The notes beneath the pieces are model-generated. The model did not search any database. It was not told where the DNA came from and saw nothing but the letters and a program-made list of their open reading frames with translations. From Listeria farberi (lineage in GTDB: Bacteria > Bacillota > Bacilli > Lactobacillales > Listeriaceae): 64,000 nucleotides of DNA. Shown piece by piece: positions 38,159 to 48,120 of the stretch. Numbering within the stretch: position 1 is the first letter of the stretch; every line of letters begins with the position of its first letter. A program made the translations under genes and the position numbers. Where the stretch lies: assembly GCF_014229245.1 (NCBI RefSeq), contig NZ_JAARZJ010000003.1, positions 124,001-188,000 of the forward strand, in the 5' to 3' direction.

Positions 38159-40555
38159 ATGGCTGAACAAGAATCTCTCGCGTTATTTAATGATACCCCA
38201 GATGAACTTTTCATGAAGGGGACGATGTTGTCTACCATTTTTTATAATGCCGAAAACCTCTTTTCTGTGGTAAGAATTCTAGTAAAAGAGACGAATGCGA
38301 ATTGGGATGAAAAGGATATTATTGTAACTGGTTTTTTTCCAGCACTTCATGAACAAGAAGTATATACGTTTTACGGGAAAATGCAGGAACATGCTAAATT
38401 TGGTCAGCAATTTAAAGCGGACCGATTTCGAAAAGAAATGCCTCAATCTCGCGCTGGATTGATTAACTATCTTTCAGGGGAACTTTTTAAGGGGATTGGT
38501 AAAGTAACGGCGGAAAACATTGTCGATACAATTGGCGATGACGCGATTACGAAAATACTATCTGATCCAAGTTTGTTAAATACTGTTCCTAAACTACCTT
38601 CTGGAACAGCGGAAAGCTTGCTTGCTTCCCTTAGAGAAAATCAAGGTCTAGAGCATGTGATGGTTGGTTTAAATGAATATGGCTTTGGTCCACAATTGTC
38701 TATGAAAATTTTTCAGGTATATAAACAAAATGCAATCGAAGTGCTAGAAAATAATCCTTATAAATTAATTGAAGATGTTAAAGGAATTGGTTTCCAGCGT
38801 GCCGATGAGCTTGGGCGTAAGCTTGGACTTGGCGGAAACCATCCAGAACGACTTAGAGCAGGAATTTTATTTATGTTAGATTCCGTTTGTATGCAGCAAG
38901 GTCATGTCTATATGGAACAAGAGGTTTTGCTCGGGGAAGTGACTTACCTACTAGAAGAAAGTGAAGGCATTAGGATTGATCAGGCTATTTTACTGCAACA
39001 AATAGAAAAGCTTGCAGAAGAACAAAAAATAATTACAGAAAATACGCGTGTCTATATGCCGTCACTTTATTATTCAGAAAGCGGTTTTGCTTACCATGTA
39101 AAGCGAATGTTAAAACAAACAGAGTATCAAGAACAATTTCCACAATCCGAGTTTTTATTAGCACTTGGGGAACTAGAAGAACGTATTGGCGTACATTACG
39201 GGGATTCTCAACGCGCGGCATTAGAACAAGCATTAATGTCACCAATGCTCGTCCTTACAGGAGGGCCGGGAACAGGGAAAACAACTGTTATTAAAGGAAT
39301 TGTAGAATTGTATGCCGAGTTAAATGGAGTTAGTCTTGATCCGCATGCCTATAAAGATGGTGCGACTTTTCCAGTATTACTCGCAGCTCCAACAGGGCGT
39401 GCAGCTAAACGGATGTCTGAATCCACTGGGCTTCCAGCAATGACAATTCACCGCTTACTTGGAATGAATGGACAAGAACAGATGGATGACGATGCAGAGC
39501 GATTAATCGATGGGCGATTGTTAATTGTGGATGAAATGTCAATGGTGGATATTTGGCTTGCGAACCAATTGTTCCGCGCTTTACCTGCTCATATGCAAGT
39601 AGTACTCGTTGGCGACCAAGACCAGCTCCCTTCTGTTGGACCAGGTCAAGTATTAAAAGATATTCTAAAGTCAGAACAAATTCCAACTGTCGCGCTTTCA
39701 GATATTTATCGGCAAAAAGATGGTTCCTCAATCATTGAAATGGCTCATTATATCAAAGAAGGAATGCTTCCAGCTGATTTTGCGAAAAATAGTGCCGATC
39801 GGTCATTTTTCCACTGTACAGTAAATCAAATTGGCGATGTTGTGGAACAAGTAGTGAAAAATGCTAAAAATAAAGGTTTTCGCGCAAAAGATATTCAAGT
39901 ATTGGCTCCAATGTATCGCGGTCCAGCAGGGATTGATATATTAAATAAAAAACTACAAGAAATCTTTAATCCAAATGACACTGGTCGTCGAAAAGAAGTG
40001 CAATTTGGTGAAATTAAGTATCGAGTTCACGACAAAGTATTGCAATTAATTAATCAACCTGAAAAGAATGTATTTAATGGTGATATTGGCGAAATCGTAT
40101 CGATAATTTACGCCAAAGAAAATACAGAGAAACAAGATTTAATTGTCGTTCAATTTGATCAAACAGAGGTTTCTTATTATCGGCAAGAATTTAATCAATT
40201 GACCCATGCTTATTGTTGTTCGATTCATAAAGCACAGGGAAGTGAGTTTCCGATAGTTATTATGCCAATTGTGCGTAGTTACTACCGGATGTTACGTAGA
40301 GATTTATTGTATACTGGCGTTACCAGAAGCAAACAATTCCTTATCCTTTGCGGAGAAGAAGAAGCTTTCCGTATGGGAGTAGAGCGTGTAGATGAAAATA
40401 AGCGGAATACGACGCTATCGGAACGCTTAATGAGTGAAGATGTAATGCTCGAACAAATGACGAATAAACGAATATTAACTACCGAAAATATTACGGAGAT
40501 TGATCCGATGATTGGGATGGAAGGGATTACTCCAGAACAATTTATGGCAGGATGA
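38159..40555 (+). CDS. recD2: RecD2-type 5'-3' DNA helicase
   Basis: RecD2 is a superfamily 1B helicase found in bacteria that have RecD outside a RecBCD complex; it acts in replication-fork and mismatch-repair processes. The 798-residue protein has a long N-terminal region with helix-hairpin-helix-like repeats (GIGKVTAENIVDTIG near 115, KGIGFQRADELGRKLGLG near 210), Walker A TGGPGTGKTTV (near 366), Walker B VDEMSMVD (near 460), GDQDQLPSVGPGQ, and the motif VI region LLYTGVTRSK near 720. The tail after 760 is low in motifs. ATG 38159 follows AAAGGAGGC. Confidence 0.95.
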   Translation: MAEQESLALFNDTPDELFMKGTMLSTIFYNAENLFSVVRILVKETNANWDEKDIIVTGFFPALHEQEVYTFYGKMQEHAKFGQQFKADRFRKEMPQSRAGLINYLSGELFKGIGKVTAENIVDTIGDDAITKILSDPSLLNTVPKLPSGTAESLLASLRENQGLEHVMVGLNEYGFGPQLSMKIFQVYKQNAIEVLENNPYKLIEDVKGIGFQRADELGRKLGLGGNHPERLRAGILFMLDSVCMQQGHVYMEQEVLLGEVTYLLEESEGIRIDQAILLQQIEKLAEEQKIITENTRVYMPSLYYSESGFAYHVKRMLKQTEYQEQFPQSEFLLALGELEERIGVHYGDSQRAALEQALMSPMLVLTGGPGTGKTTVIKGIVELYAELNGVSLDPHAYKDGATFPVLLAAPTGRAAKRMSESTGLPAMTIHRLLGMNGQEQMDDDAERLIDGRLLIVDEMSMVDIWLANQLFRALPAHMQVVLVGDQDQLPSVGPGQVLKDILKSEQIPTVALSDIYRQKDGSSIIEMAHYIKEGMLPADFAKNSADRSFFHCTVNQIGDVVEQVVKNAKNKGFRAKDIQVLAPMYRGPAGIDILNKKLQEIFNPNDTGRRKEVQFGEIKYRVHDKVLQLINQPEKNVFNGDIGEIVSIIYAKENTEKQDLIVVQFDQTEVSYYRQEFNQLTHAYCCSIHKAQGSEFPIVIMPIVRSYYRMLRRDLLYTGVTRSKQFLILCGEEEAFRMGVERVDENKRNTTLSERLMSEDVMLEQMTNKRILTTENITEIDPMIGMEGITPEQFMAG

Positions 40556-40587
40556 AAAACACCCACTCGCAAGTGGGTGTTTTTTTA
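40556..40587. terminator. Bidirectional terminator between recD2 and the kinase gene
   Basis: AAAACACCCACT and AGTGGGTGTTTT form a near-perfect stem with a CGCA loop, flanked by A and T runs. Confidence 0.92.
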
Positions 40588-42024
40588 TTGCTCATTATCT
40601 TGGAAAAATGGTAAACGAATCGTAAATGTCGTGCCTTTATTTGGCTCACTCGAAGCGCTAATTGTTCCATCGTGGTATTCAATTAACTGCTTCACAATTG
40701 AAAGTCCAATTCCTGATTCACCGAAAGCTGTATTCGTCCGAGACATATCTGCTTTATAAAATCGTTCCCAAATTTGTTCTAATTCTTCTGTATTCATGCC
40801 GATACCAGTATCCGTAATAGTTAATACAGATTCCTTATAATCTTGGGTACCCGTTAATGTAATCTTACCATTTTTAGTAAACTGGACACTATTTTTAACA
40901 ATATTAATAAATACTTGAGTTAAACGATCATAATCAGCGTAAATAAACATATCTTTATCAATATTTACTGTAATCGCGTTACCTTTTTCATTAGCAACAT
41001 AATCTAGTTGTTCTTTAATTAACTCTAAAAATTCATAACCATTAAAACGCGTTTTTTGTAGTTTGATTTTATTACTACGTATTTTTTCGTAATCCAGGTT
41101 TTCATTAACTAATTTTGTTAACCGTTTTGCTTCTGTATCTATTAAAGCAATACAGCGATCTGTTTCGCTTTTTGGAATGATATCATTTACTAGTCCCTCT
41201 GTTAAGCCGCTGATTGTTGTGAGTGGAGTACGCATTTCATGGGAAACATCTGCGATAAACTGACGACGGCGTTTTTCTTGTCGTTCAATTTCTTCTTGAG
41301 AGGTCTCAAGTGTTTGTGTCATTTTGTTGAAATCAATGGCAAGTGCGCCAATCTCATCAAAATTATTCTCTTTTAGTCGTGCCTTATAATTGCCTTGGAT
41401 CACATCTTTTGTCGCTGAACGCAATTTATTAATCCGATTGACTTGTAGTTTGGACAGAATAGCACTCAAAATAAGTGCAATCGTAATCGATAATAAAATA
41501 GTATAGAACATATAACGATTTATTGTTCCAATCACTTGTTCAGTTCCGCTAATTGGAGAATTCAAGACGATGGATCCAACAAATTTATCGCCGTCCATAA
41601 TTGGCACATAAACAATGGTCATTTCACGATTAAAACGATTGTCGATTTTTTTACTAACTGTTTCACCACTTTTTAGTTTTTTCTTATCATCTTTTGAAAT
41701 CGAAAAATCTTTTGGTAATGGCTGATTGAGCTGAGCAGGGTAAATTGTTTCGTCATCTGCATTCTTGATGGTGTAATGGATCTTTTTAACATCTAAAATG
41801 CGCTGATACGTATTAAGAACCTGAATTGTCGCATCTTGCGGTGAGTGGCGAATGTCCATCGAAATTGTTTCACCATAACTAGTCAAATCATCGACTTGGC
41901 TTTGATAAAAATAGTCTTTCAGTGAGTGAGAAACAAGCACACCAATCATAATACAAGCAATCAGTAAAATGATAAATTGTGTGAAAAAAAGTTGGTAGGC
42001 ATATTTAAATTTCATTCGCTTCAT
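40585..42024 (-). CDS. Sensor histidine kinase
   Basis: A 479-residue membrane kinase. It has a first membrane span (about 12-32), an extracellular sensor domain (about 33-165) without a named motif, a second span (about 170-192), a HAMP domain (about 193-245), a HisKA dimerisation domain with the phosphoacceptor in DVSHEMRTPLT (near 258), and an HATPase domain with N (NIVKNSVQ), G1 (ITDTGIGM), F (FYKAD) and G2 (GESGIGLSI) boxes. The start overlaps the regulator gene by 4 bases; ATG 42015 is an alternative. The pair is divergent from an ABC transporter, which suggests it senses a substrate of that transporter. Confidence 0.94.
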   Translation of the reverse strand: MKRMKFKYAYQLFFTQFIILLIACIMIGVLVSHSLKDYFYQSQVDDLTSYGETISMDIRHSPQDATIQVLNTYQRILDVKKIHYTIKNADDETIYPAQLNQPLPKDFSISKDDKKKLKSGETVSKKIDNRFNREMTIVYVPIMDGDKFVGSIVLNSPISGTEQVIGTINRYMFYTILLSITIALILSAILSKLQVNRINKLRSATKDVIQGNYKARLKENNFDEIGALAIDFNKMTQTLETSQEEIERQEKRRRQFIADVSHEMRTPLTTISGLTEGLVNDIIPKSETDRCIALIDTEAKRLTKLVNENLDYEKIRSNKIKLQKTRFNGYEFLELIKEQLDYVANEKGNAITVNIDKDMFIYADYDRLTQVFINIVKNSVQFTKNGKITLTGTQDYKESVLTITDTGIGMNTEELEQIWERFYKADMSRTNTAFGESGIGLSIVKQLIEYHDGTISASSEPNKGTTFTIRLPFFQDNEQ

Positions 42025-42707
42025 TCCGTTTCATCAAATTTGTAGCCTACACCCCAAACAGTGTGTAAAAACGGCTTCGTGTCTGTTGCGATTTTTTGGC
42101 GTAAACGTTTGATATGAACGTCCACTGTACGCTCATCCCCGTAAAATTGATAACCCCAGACTTGCTCAAGTAACTGTTCCCTTGAAAAAACTTGACGAGG
42201 ATGTTGCATTAGAAAGTAAAGTAAATCAAATTCTTTCGGAGTCAAAGCATCAAGCAGCTCGCCTTGATAAAAAATTTCCCGGGTGCGTTTACTAATTTTA
42301 AAATAAGTTGTCTCCAAAATATCTTCATCGTTTTCAGTGGTCGAATGATTATTTTTTCGACGAGTAACTGCTTTGATACGAGCCATTAATGTAAGTGGGC
42401 TGAATGGTTTAGTTACGTAATCATCTGCACCCATTTCGAGACCAAGCACTTGGTCTGACTCTGATTCTTTTGCCGTTAAAATAATAATTGGAACATCACT
42501 AACTTCACGAATTTTACGGCAAATTGTCATTCCGTCCATATTTGGTAACATTAAATCAATAATTGCAATATCAAAATCATCCTTAAAAAATGTTTCATAA
42601 CCAAGTTTTCCATCATGAACAAAGGTGGCATCAATTTCTTCTTTCATAAAAAACATTTCTATCATTTCACAAACACTAACGTTATCTTCTATCATAAGTA
42701 GTTTCAT
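42021..42707 (-). CDS. OmpR/PhoB-family response regulator
   Basis: A 228-residue regulator. The receiver domain (1-118) has the acidic pocket LMIEDN and the phosphoacceptor Asp in IAIIDLMLPNMDG (near 51), conserved Thr in IILTAKE and Lys in YVTKPFSPL. A winged-helix DNA-binding domain (about 130-225) ends with the family signature GVGYKFDE after DVHIKRLRQKI. It overlaps the kinase gene by 4 bases, and tandem 11-base repeats before the divergent transporter are its likely operator. I cannot match it to a named Listeria system with confidence. Confidence 0.95.
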   Translation of the reverse strand: MKLLMIEDNVSVCEMIEMFFMKEEIDATFVHDGKLGYETFFKDDFDIAIIDLMLPNMDGMTICRKIREVSDVPIIILTAKESESDQVLGLEMGADDYVTKPFSPLTLMARIKAVTRRKNNHSTTENDEDILETTYFKISKRTREIFYQGELLDALTPKEFDLLYFLMQHPRQVFSREQLLEQVWGYQFYGDERTVDVHIKRLRQKIATDTKPFLHTVWGVGYKFDETE

Positions 42708-42794
42708 ATTTTGTATTCACTCCTCTTACATTAAAACTAGACTAATTAGACCCAATAATCAAGCCAAATTATTTTTTTCGCGAAAGTTTAAAAT

Positions 42795-42827
42795 ATGCAT
42801 CATAGTTTGTTCATAGTTTCTTCATAA
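42795..42827 (+). promoter_or_regulatory. Tandem 11-bp repeats, probable response-regulator operator
   Basis: Three in-phase units ATGCATCATAG, TTTGTTCATAG and TTTCTTCATAA follow each other at exactly 11-base intervals, each ending in TCATAR. OmpR-family dimers bind direct repeats of this spacing. The array overlaps the missing -35 of the transporter promoter (-10 TAATCT at 42836-42841), the place for an activator, and lies in the divergent region, so it may also control the kinase-regulator pair. Confidence 0.65.
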
Positions 42828-42874
42828 CTGCCCAGTAATCTTAGTGGAGTAGAAACGGAAATGGAGGAAAATAC

Positions 42875-44377
42875 ATGAATTTTTTTAAGAGAGCATGGCT
42901 CAGCATGAAAGCAAGAAAAGGCAGATCTGTTTTACAATTAATTATTTTTACAGTTGTTTGTGTACTTATTTTATCAGGCTTTACTATTCAATCTGCTGCA
43001 GATAAAGCAAGCGAATTGGCAAGAGAACAGCTAGGCGGCACAGTGACATTAACCGTCGACCGAGAAAAACAAATGCAGACAATGCGTGATGAGGCTTCAA
43101 GTAGCGATAGTAGCTCTACTGAATCTAAACCACAATTTCAAAGCAGTCCGATAGATGTCAGTGATGCTAATGATTTGGCGGGATTAAATCATGTAGCAAG
43201 TTACAATTACTATTCCAGTACACAAGCTCTAGCATCCGGATTTGATCCGATTGAGTCTTCCGGTGATACATCTTCTTCAAGTGATGAATCATCCACTACA
43301 ACTGAAACACAAGGACCAGGAGGCGGCCAAGGTGGACCGCAAATGGTAGATGCGGATTTAAGCATTAGTGGATTACTTGACTCTGCAACTAGTACTGATT
43401 TTGAAGCTGGAACTAGTGAATTAACAAGTGGTGTAGCAATTACTTCTGCTGACAAAGATAAAAATGTAGCTATGGTAGAAGAAAATTTAGCAGAAGAAAA
43501 TAATTGGAAAGTTGGCGATTCTTTCACTGTTACATCAAGTGATGGTAATACAAAAGTAACATTAAAAATTGTTGGTATTTATAAAACAACGGATTCTGGA
43601 AGTGATATGGCACAAAATTTCTCTTTCCTAAATCCTTATAACAAGGTATATGTTCCTTATACAGTAGCAAATACAATTAAAGGTTCTGATTATAAAAACA
43701 CGGTTGATTCCGCCGTTTATACAATGGATGATGCAGCTAATATTGCTGCTTTTGAAAAAGAAGCAAAAAAAGTTGATAGTATTGATTGGGATACATTTAA
43801 ACTTGATGCCAATGATACACTTTATCAACAGATGATTGGACCAATCAACAGCGTGGCATCTTTCTCTAAAAATGTGGTTTATATTGTCAGCATTGCAGGT
43901 GCTTTAATCTTAGGTTTACTCGTAATGATGCAAGTGCGTGATCGTAAATATGAAATGGGTGTACTTCTAGCAATAGGCGAGAAGCGTGGTAAATTAATTG
44001 CGCAATTCTTTGTTGAAATTTTGATTGTAGCACTTGTTTCCTTTGGATTAGCCGCTGCAAGTAGTCATTATGTAGCACAATTAGCAGGTAATCAATTACT
44101 GGCACAACAGAATTCATCTACTACAGAAACCACAAGTTCAACAGAAAACCGTGGTCCTGGTGGCGGTGGCCAAGGCGGTCCAGGTGGATTTGGAGAGAGT
44201 GTGAGTAACTTGACGAAAAATACGGAACAAATCAAAGAGTTAGACATTCAAGTTACGTTAGAAGATATGCTGAAAATGGGAGGGATTGGCATAGGAATTG
44301 CCTTTATCTCTGTTCTTTTACCAGCTGCACTCGTTCTTCGTATGAATCCAAAAACAATTCTAACTAAACAGGAGTAG
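42875..44377 (+). CDS. MacB/FtsX-type ABC transporter permease
   Basis: A 500-residue permease of the MacB/FtsX type. It has a first span (about 20-40), a large external domain (about 41-325), then spans at about 328-350, 367-392 and 462-485, ending in LRMNPKTILTKQE. Two low-complexity stretches stand out: a Ser/Thr/Glu run leading to GPGGGQGGP (about 126-157) in the external domain, and another Ser/Thr run leading to GPGGGGQGGPGG (about 412-440) in the loop before the last span, both predicted outside. The ATPase gene follows after 8 bases. It lies divergent from a two-component system, resembling transporters for antimicrobial peptides or lipid-like substrates; the substrate is unknown. Confidence 0.9.
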   Translation: MNFFKRAWLSMKARKGRSVLQLIIFTVVCVLILSGFTIQSAADKASELAREQLGGTVTLTVDREKQMQTMRDEASSSDSSSTESKPQFQSSPIDVSDANDLAGLNHVASYNYYSSTQALASGFDPIESSGDTSSSSDESSTTTETQGPGGGQGGPQMVDADLSISGLLDSATSTDFEAGTSELTSGVAITSADKDKNVAMVEENLAEENNWKVGDSFTVTSSDGNTKVTLKIVGIYKTTDSGSDMAQNFSFLNPYNKVYVPYTVANTIKGSDYKNTVDSAVYTMDDAANIAAFEKEAKKVDSIDWDTFKLDANDTLYQQMIGPINSVASFSKNVVYIVSIAGALILGLLVMMQVRDRKYEMGVLLAIGEKRGKLIAQFFVEILIVALVSFGLAAASSHYVAQLAGNQLLAQQNSSTTETTSSTENRGPGGGGQGGPGGFGESVSNLTKNTEQIKELDIQVTLEDMLKMGGIGIGIAFISVLLPAALVLRMNPKTILTKQE

Positions 44378-44385
44378 GTGACGAT

Positions 44386-45081
44386 ATGACCAAAGTATTG
44401 ACGTTTGAAAATATCTCTTATTGGTATAAAACAAAAGATGAATCGATTTTAAGTGATATAAATTATGATTTTGAAGCTGGTGTTTTTTACACAGTAGTCG
44501 GAAGTTCAGGCTCAGGAAAAACAACCTTCTTATCTCTTGCGGGAGGACTGGATACGCAAAAAGAAGGCGATATCTACTATAAAGGTAGTTCGCTCAAAAG
44601 CATAGGCTTACAACAATTTAGAAATAGATATGTATCCATTGTATTCCAAAGTTATAATCTATTGACGTATATGACCGCTCTTCAAAACGTTACAACGGCA
44701 ATGGAGATTACCCATGTCAATCAGCCAGATAAAAAAGCTTTTGCACTTAGCATGCTAGAAAAAGTGGGCATTACGGAGAAAATGGCGCGCCAAAAAGTGC
44801 TGACTTTAAGTGGTGGACAGCAGCAAAGGGTTTCAATCGCACGGGCATTATGTTGTGAAACGGAATTAATCGTTGCAGATGAACCTACAGGAAACTTAGA
44901 TGAACGAACAAGTAAAGAGGTAGTTACCTTATTCCAAGATTTAGCGCATAAAGAAGGTAAATGCGTTATCATGGTGACGCATGACCCCGAGATTGCCAAA
45001 GTGTCAGATATAAAACTAACACTTAAAAACGGAAGCTTTGTTGAAAAGAAACAATCAACGAACAGTCTAATAAACAGTTGA
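44386..45081 (+). CDS. ABC transporter ATP-binding protein
   Basis: The 231-residue ATPase partner of the preceding permease, of the LolD/MacB type. It has Walker A GSSGSGKTTF (near 38), the Q loop VFQSYNLL, the signature LSGGQQQRVSIARAL (near 142), Walker B LIVADEPTGNLD (near 163) and the H loop MVTHDPEI. The N terminus FENISYWYKTKDESIL provides the A loop. The stop codon overlaps the -35 of the alaS promoter. Confidence 0.94.
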   Translation: MTKVLTFENISYWYKTKDESILSDINYDFEAGVFYTVVGSSGSGKTTFLSLAGGLDTQKEGDIYYKGSSLKSIGLQQFRNRYVSIVFQSYNLLTYMTALQNVTTAMEITHVNQPDKKAFALSMLEKVGITEKMARQKVLTLSGGQQQRVSIARALCCETELIVADEPTGNLDERTSKEVVTLFQDLAHKEGKCVIMVTHDPEIAKVSDIKLTLKNGSFVEKKQSTNSLINS

Positions 45082-45106
45082 CATTTAGCCATCCGTTCTT
45101 TATAAT
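45078..45106 (+). promoter_or_regulatory. alaS promoter
   Basis: A perfect consensus: TTGACA (45078-45083), 17 bases, TATAAT (45101-45106). The -35 contains the TGA stop of the ABC ATPase gene. The predicted start near 45113 begins the T-box leader. Confidence 0.9.
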
Positions 45107-45112
45107 TTAGTT

Positions 45113-45360
45113 TATTGTTGAATAAATATTGATACATGATAGGAATATGATTTTGGTTTCCACGTGATTAGAGAGTTTTCCCTTGGCTGAAAGGAAAACC
45201 ACGCTTGTCCCGAAGTTGCTCTCCTATTAGATGATCCGTCTTATCCACGTTAACAGATAACTGAAGAGGTAATGATACAAAGTCTATATCATTGCAAACA
45301 GGGTGGTACCGCGATTTCACTAAAATCGTCCCTGTGAGCAATCATATAGGCTTTTTTTGT
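45113..45360 (+). ncRNA. T-box riboswitch of alaS
   Basis: The 307-base gap before alaS is a T-box leader. The T-box core CAGGGTGGTACCGCG is at 45299-45313. Stem I closes with ATAGGA (45139-45144) and TCCTAT (45222-45227). Just before the closing arm the specifier position reads GCT (45218-45220), an alanine codon, one base before the helix. The UGGU contact fits the A73 discriminator of tRNA-Ala. The core can refold with CGTCCCTG (45327-45334), and a T run ends near 45357. Uncharged tRNA-Ala should allow read-through. Confidence 0.9.
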
Positions 45361-45388
45361 TGTAAAAACCAAAAGGAGGAAATAAAAG

Positions 45389-48028
45389 ATGAAACAATTA
45401 TCAAGCGCAGAAGTAAGACAGTTATTTTTGGATTTCTTTAAAGAAAAAGGGCATACTATCGAACCTAGTGCTCCACTTGTACCAAATAACGATCCGACGA
45501 TTCTTTGGATTAATAGTGGTGTGGCAACCATGAAAAAATACTTTGATGGTTCGGTTATTCCGGATAATCCAAGAATGGCTAATGCACAAAAATCAATTCG
45601 TACAAATGATATTGAAAACGTAGGTAAAACAGCTCGTCATCATACATTTTTTGAAATGCTAGGAAACTTTTCGATTGGTGATTACTTTAAAGAAGGCGCA
45701 ATTCTTTTTGCTTGGGAATTTCTAACAAGTCCTAAATGGATTGGCTTTGATCCTGATAAATTATATGTAACTGTTTATCCTGAAGACGAAGAAGCAAAGA
45801 CTTTATGGCGCGAAAAAATCGGTTTAAGTGATGATCATATCGTGGAAATTGAAGATAATTTCTGGGATATCGGTATTGGACCAAGTGGCCCAGATAGTGA
45901 AATCTTTTACGACCGCGGACCTGCTTTCGGAGATGACAAAAGTGACCCAGAACTATATCCTGGTGGCGAAAATGAACGTTACTTAGAAATTTGGAACCTT
46001 GTATTTTCTCAGTTTAACCATAATCCGGATGGAACCTATACACCACTTCCTAAACAAAACATCGATACCGGGATGGGGCTTGAACGTATGGTTTCCATCA
46101 TTCAAGACGCGCCAACCAACTTTGAAACGGATTTATTTATGCCGATTATTCGTGAAGTAGAACAAATTGCTGGCGTGAAATACGGCCATTCACAAGAAAA
46201 TGATGTGGCATTTAAAGTAATCGCTGACCATATTCGTACCGTAGCATTTGCAATTGGCGATGGTGCATTACCGTCCAATGAAGGACGTGGATATATTTTA
46301 CGTCGTTTACTTCGTCGTGCTGTTCGATATGCAAAAGTCCTAACAATCAATGAACCATTCATGTACAAATTAGTACCCGTAGTTGGGAAAATCATGAATA
46401 GTTTCTATCCAGAAGTAGAAAACCAAACAGACTTTATCCAAAAAGTGATTCGCACAGAAGAAGAACGCTTCCACGAAACATTAAACGAAGGTCTAGCAAT
46501 TTTGGAAACAATACTAAAATCGGCGAAAGAAACGAACGAACAAGTGATTAAAGGCGCAGATATTTTTAAATTATACGATACATTCGGTTTCCCAGTTGAA
46601 TTAACAGAAGAATACGCAGAAGATCACGGCTTAAAAGTTGACCATGCGGGATTTGAAGCAGAAATGAAAGAACAACGTGACCGTGCTCGCTCTGCTCGTG
46701 CTGATGTAAAATCTATGCAAGTGCAAGGTGAACTGCTTGCTAATTTAACCGAAAAAAGTGCATTTGTTGGCTACAACTCAACAGAGCACGTTTCGGAAAT
46801 CTTGTATTTAATTCAAAATGACACTCTTGTTGACGAAATAACTGCTGGAAATGAAGCGCAAGTTATTTTCAAAGAAACGCCATTTTATGCAGAAAGCGGC
46901 GGACAAGTTGCGGACAAGGGAACTATTGAAAGCGAAACTGGGCTTGCTTATGTAGAAGATGTTCAAAAAGCACCAAACAAACAAAATTTACACCGTATTT
47001 CTGTAAAAGAAGGTATTTTAAAAACAGGTGACACAGTGAAACTGACTGTTGACACAGTGAAACGCCGTGAAACAATCAAAAACCATACAGCAACACATCT
47101 TTTACATCGTGCACTTAAAGATACATTGGGCGAACATGTTAACCAAGCAGGTTCACTCGTTTCACCAGATCGTTTACGATTTGACTTCTCTCATTTTGGT
47201 CAAATTACAGAAGAAGAATTAACAAAAATGGAAGAAATTGTCAATGAAAAAATCTGGGAACAAATCAATGTCGTAATTGAAGAAATGCCAATAGCGGAAG
47301 CAAAAGAACTTGGCGCTATGGCACTATTCGGCGAAAAATACGGTGATATTGTACGAGTTGTACAAGTAGGCAAATATAGCATTGAACTATGTGGCGGTGT
47401 CCATGTCCGAAATACAGCCGATATTGGTCTATTTAAAATCGTATCCGAAACAGGTATCGGAGCAGGAACTAGACGTATCGAAGCTGTTACTGGCAAAGAA
47501 GCATATCGCTTTGTAACGGAACAAGAAAATACATTAAAACAGGCAGCGAGTCTACTAAAAACAACAACTAAAGAAACACCACAAAAAGTAGAACAATTAC
47601 AGGCTGACTTGCGCGAAGTGAGACGCGAGAACGAATCATTATTAAGCAAATTAGCAAGTGCTGCAAGCGCTGATATTTTTGAATCACCAGAAGAAATCGG
47701 TGGTGTTAAAGTGATTGCAAAACAAGTAAATGCGAAAGATATGAACCAATTACGTCAGTTTGTTGATAACTGGAAAGATAAAAAAATTGGTGGTGTTCTT
47801 GTTTTAGGCGCTGTTCAAGGTGATAAAGTAAACTTGATTTCTGCAGTTTCAGAAGATGCAATCAAAGCTGGCTATCACGCTGGTAAACTTTTAAAAGAAG
47901 TTGCGACACGATGCGGCGGAAATGGTGGCGGACGTCCTGATATGGCGCAAGCTGGCGGTAAAAATCCAGCTGAACTAGGAACAGCTCTTGATTATGTTTC
48001 TACATGGGTGAGAGAACAACAAGCATAA
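45389..48028 (+). CDS. alaS: Alanyl-tRNA synthetase
   Basis: A class II synthetase that charges tRNA-Ala and edits mischarged Ser and Gly. The 879-residue protein has the catalytic core (1-250, [36 protein letters not shown]), the tRNA-recognition domain (to about 460), the editing domain with the zinc motifs [11 protein letters not shown] (near 569) and CGGVH (near 668), a coiled-coil region (about 700-755), and the C-terminal DHHA1-type domain with [15 protein letters not shown]. Start ATG 45389 follows AAAGGAGG. Confidence 0.98.
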   Translation: MKQLSSAEVRQLFLDFFKEKGHTIEPSAPLVPNNDPTILWINSGVATMKKYFDGSVIPDNPRMANAQKSIRTNDIENVGKTARHHTFFEMLGNFSIGDYFKEGAILFAWEFLTSPKWIGFDPDKLYVTVYPEDEEAKTLWREKIGLSDDHIVEIEDNFWDIGIGPSGPDSEIFYDRGPAFGDDKSDPELYPGGENERYLEIWNLVFSQFNHNPDGTYTPLPKQNIDTGMGLERMVSIIQDAPTNFETDLFMPIIREVEQIAGVKYGHSQENDVAFKVIADHIRTVAFAIGDGALPSNEGRGYILRRLLRRAVRYAKVLTINEPFMYKLVPVVGKIMNSFYPEVENQTDFIQKVIRTEEERFHETLNEGLAILETILKSAKETNEQVIKGADIFKLYDTFGFPVELTEEYAEDHGLKVDHAGFEAEMKEQRDRARSARADVKSMQVQGELLANLTEKSAFVGYNSTEHVSEILYLIQNDTLVDEITAGNEAQVIFKETPFYAESGGQVADKGTIESETGLAYVEDVQKAPNKQNLHRISVKEGILKTGDTVKLTVDTVKRRETIKNHTATHLLHRALKDTLGEHVNQAGSLVSPDRLRFDFSHFGQITEEELTKMEEIVNEKIWEQINVVIEEMPIAEAKELGAMALFGEKYGDIVRVVQVGKYSIELCGGVHVRNTADIGLFKIVSETGIGAGTRRIEAVTGKEAYRFVTEQENTLKQAASLLKTTTKETPQKVEQLQADLREVRRENESLLSKLASAASADIFESPEEIGGVKVIAKQVNAKDMNQLRQFVDNWKDKKIGGVLVLGAVQGDKVNLISAVSEDAIKAGYHAGKLLKEVATRCGGNGGGRPDMAQAGGKNPAELGTALDYVSTWVREQQA

Positions 48029-48055
48029 ATTTTCAATAAAGCACTTCATTTTTCT

Positions 48056-48084
48056 TTGTTATTTCCGTTCACATGGTGTAAAAT
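48056..48084 (+). promoter_or_regulatory. reoM operon promoter
   Basis: TTGTTA (48056-48061), a 17-base spacer and TAAAAT (48079-48084), 36 bases before reoM. Confidence 0.75.
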
Positions 48085-48120
48085 GAATAGAGATACATGA
48101 AGGAATGAGGTGCTTCGATT

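Noticed and set aside
42875-44377. Frameshift or fusion in the ABC permease suggested by the two low-complexity loops
   Set aside because: The frame is continuous, all four membrane spans and the C-terminal motif are in place, and codon use is uniform, so I see an insertion-rich but intact gene.
46102-47649. Reverse-strand frames inside alaS
   Set aside because: Codon-bias shadows of a long gene; no start signals.
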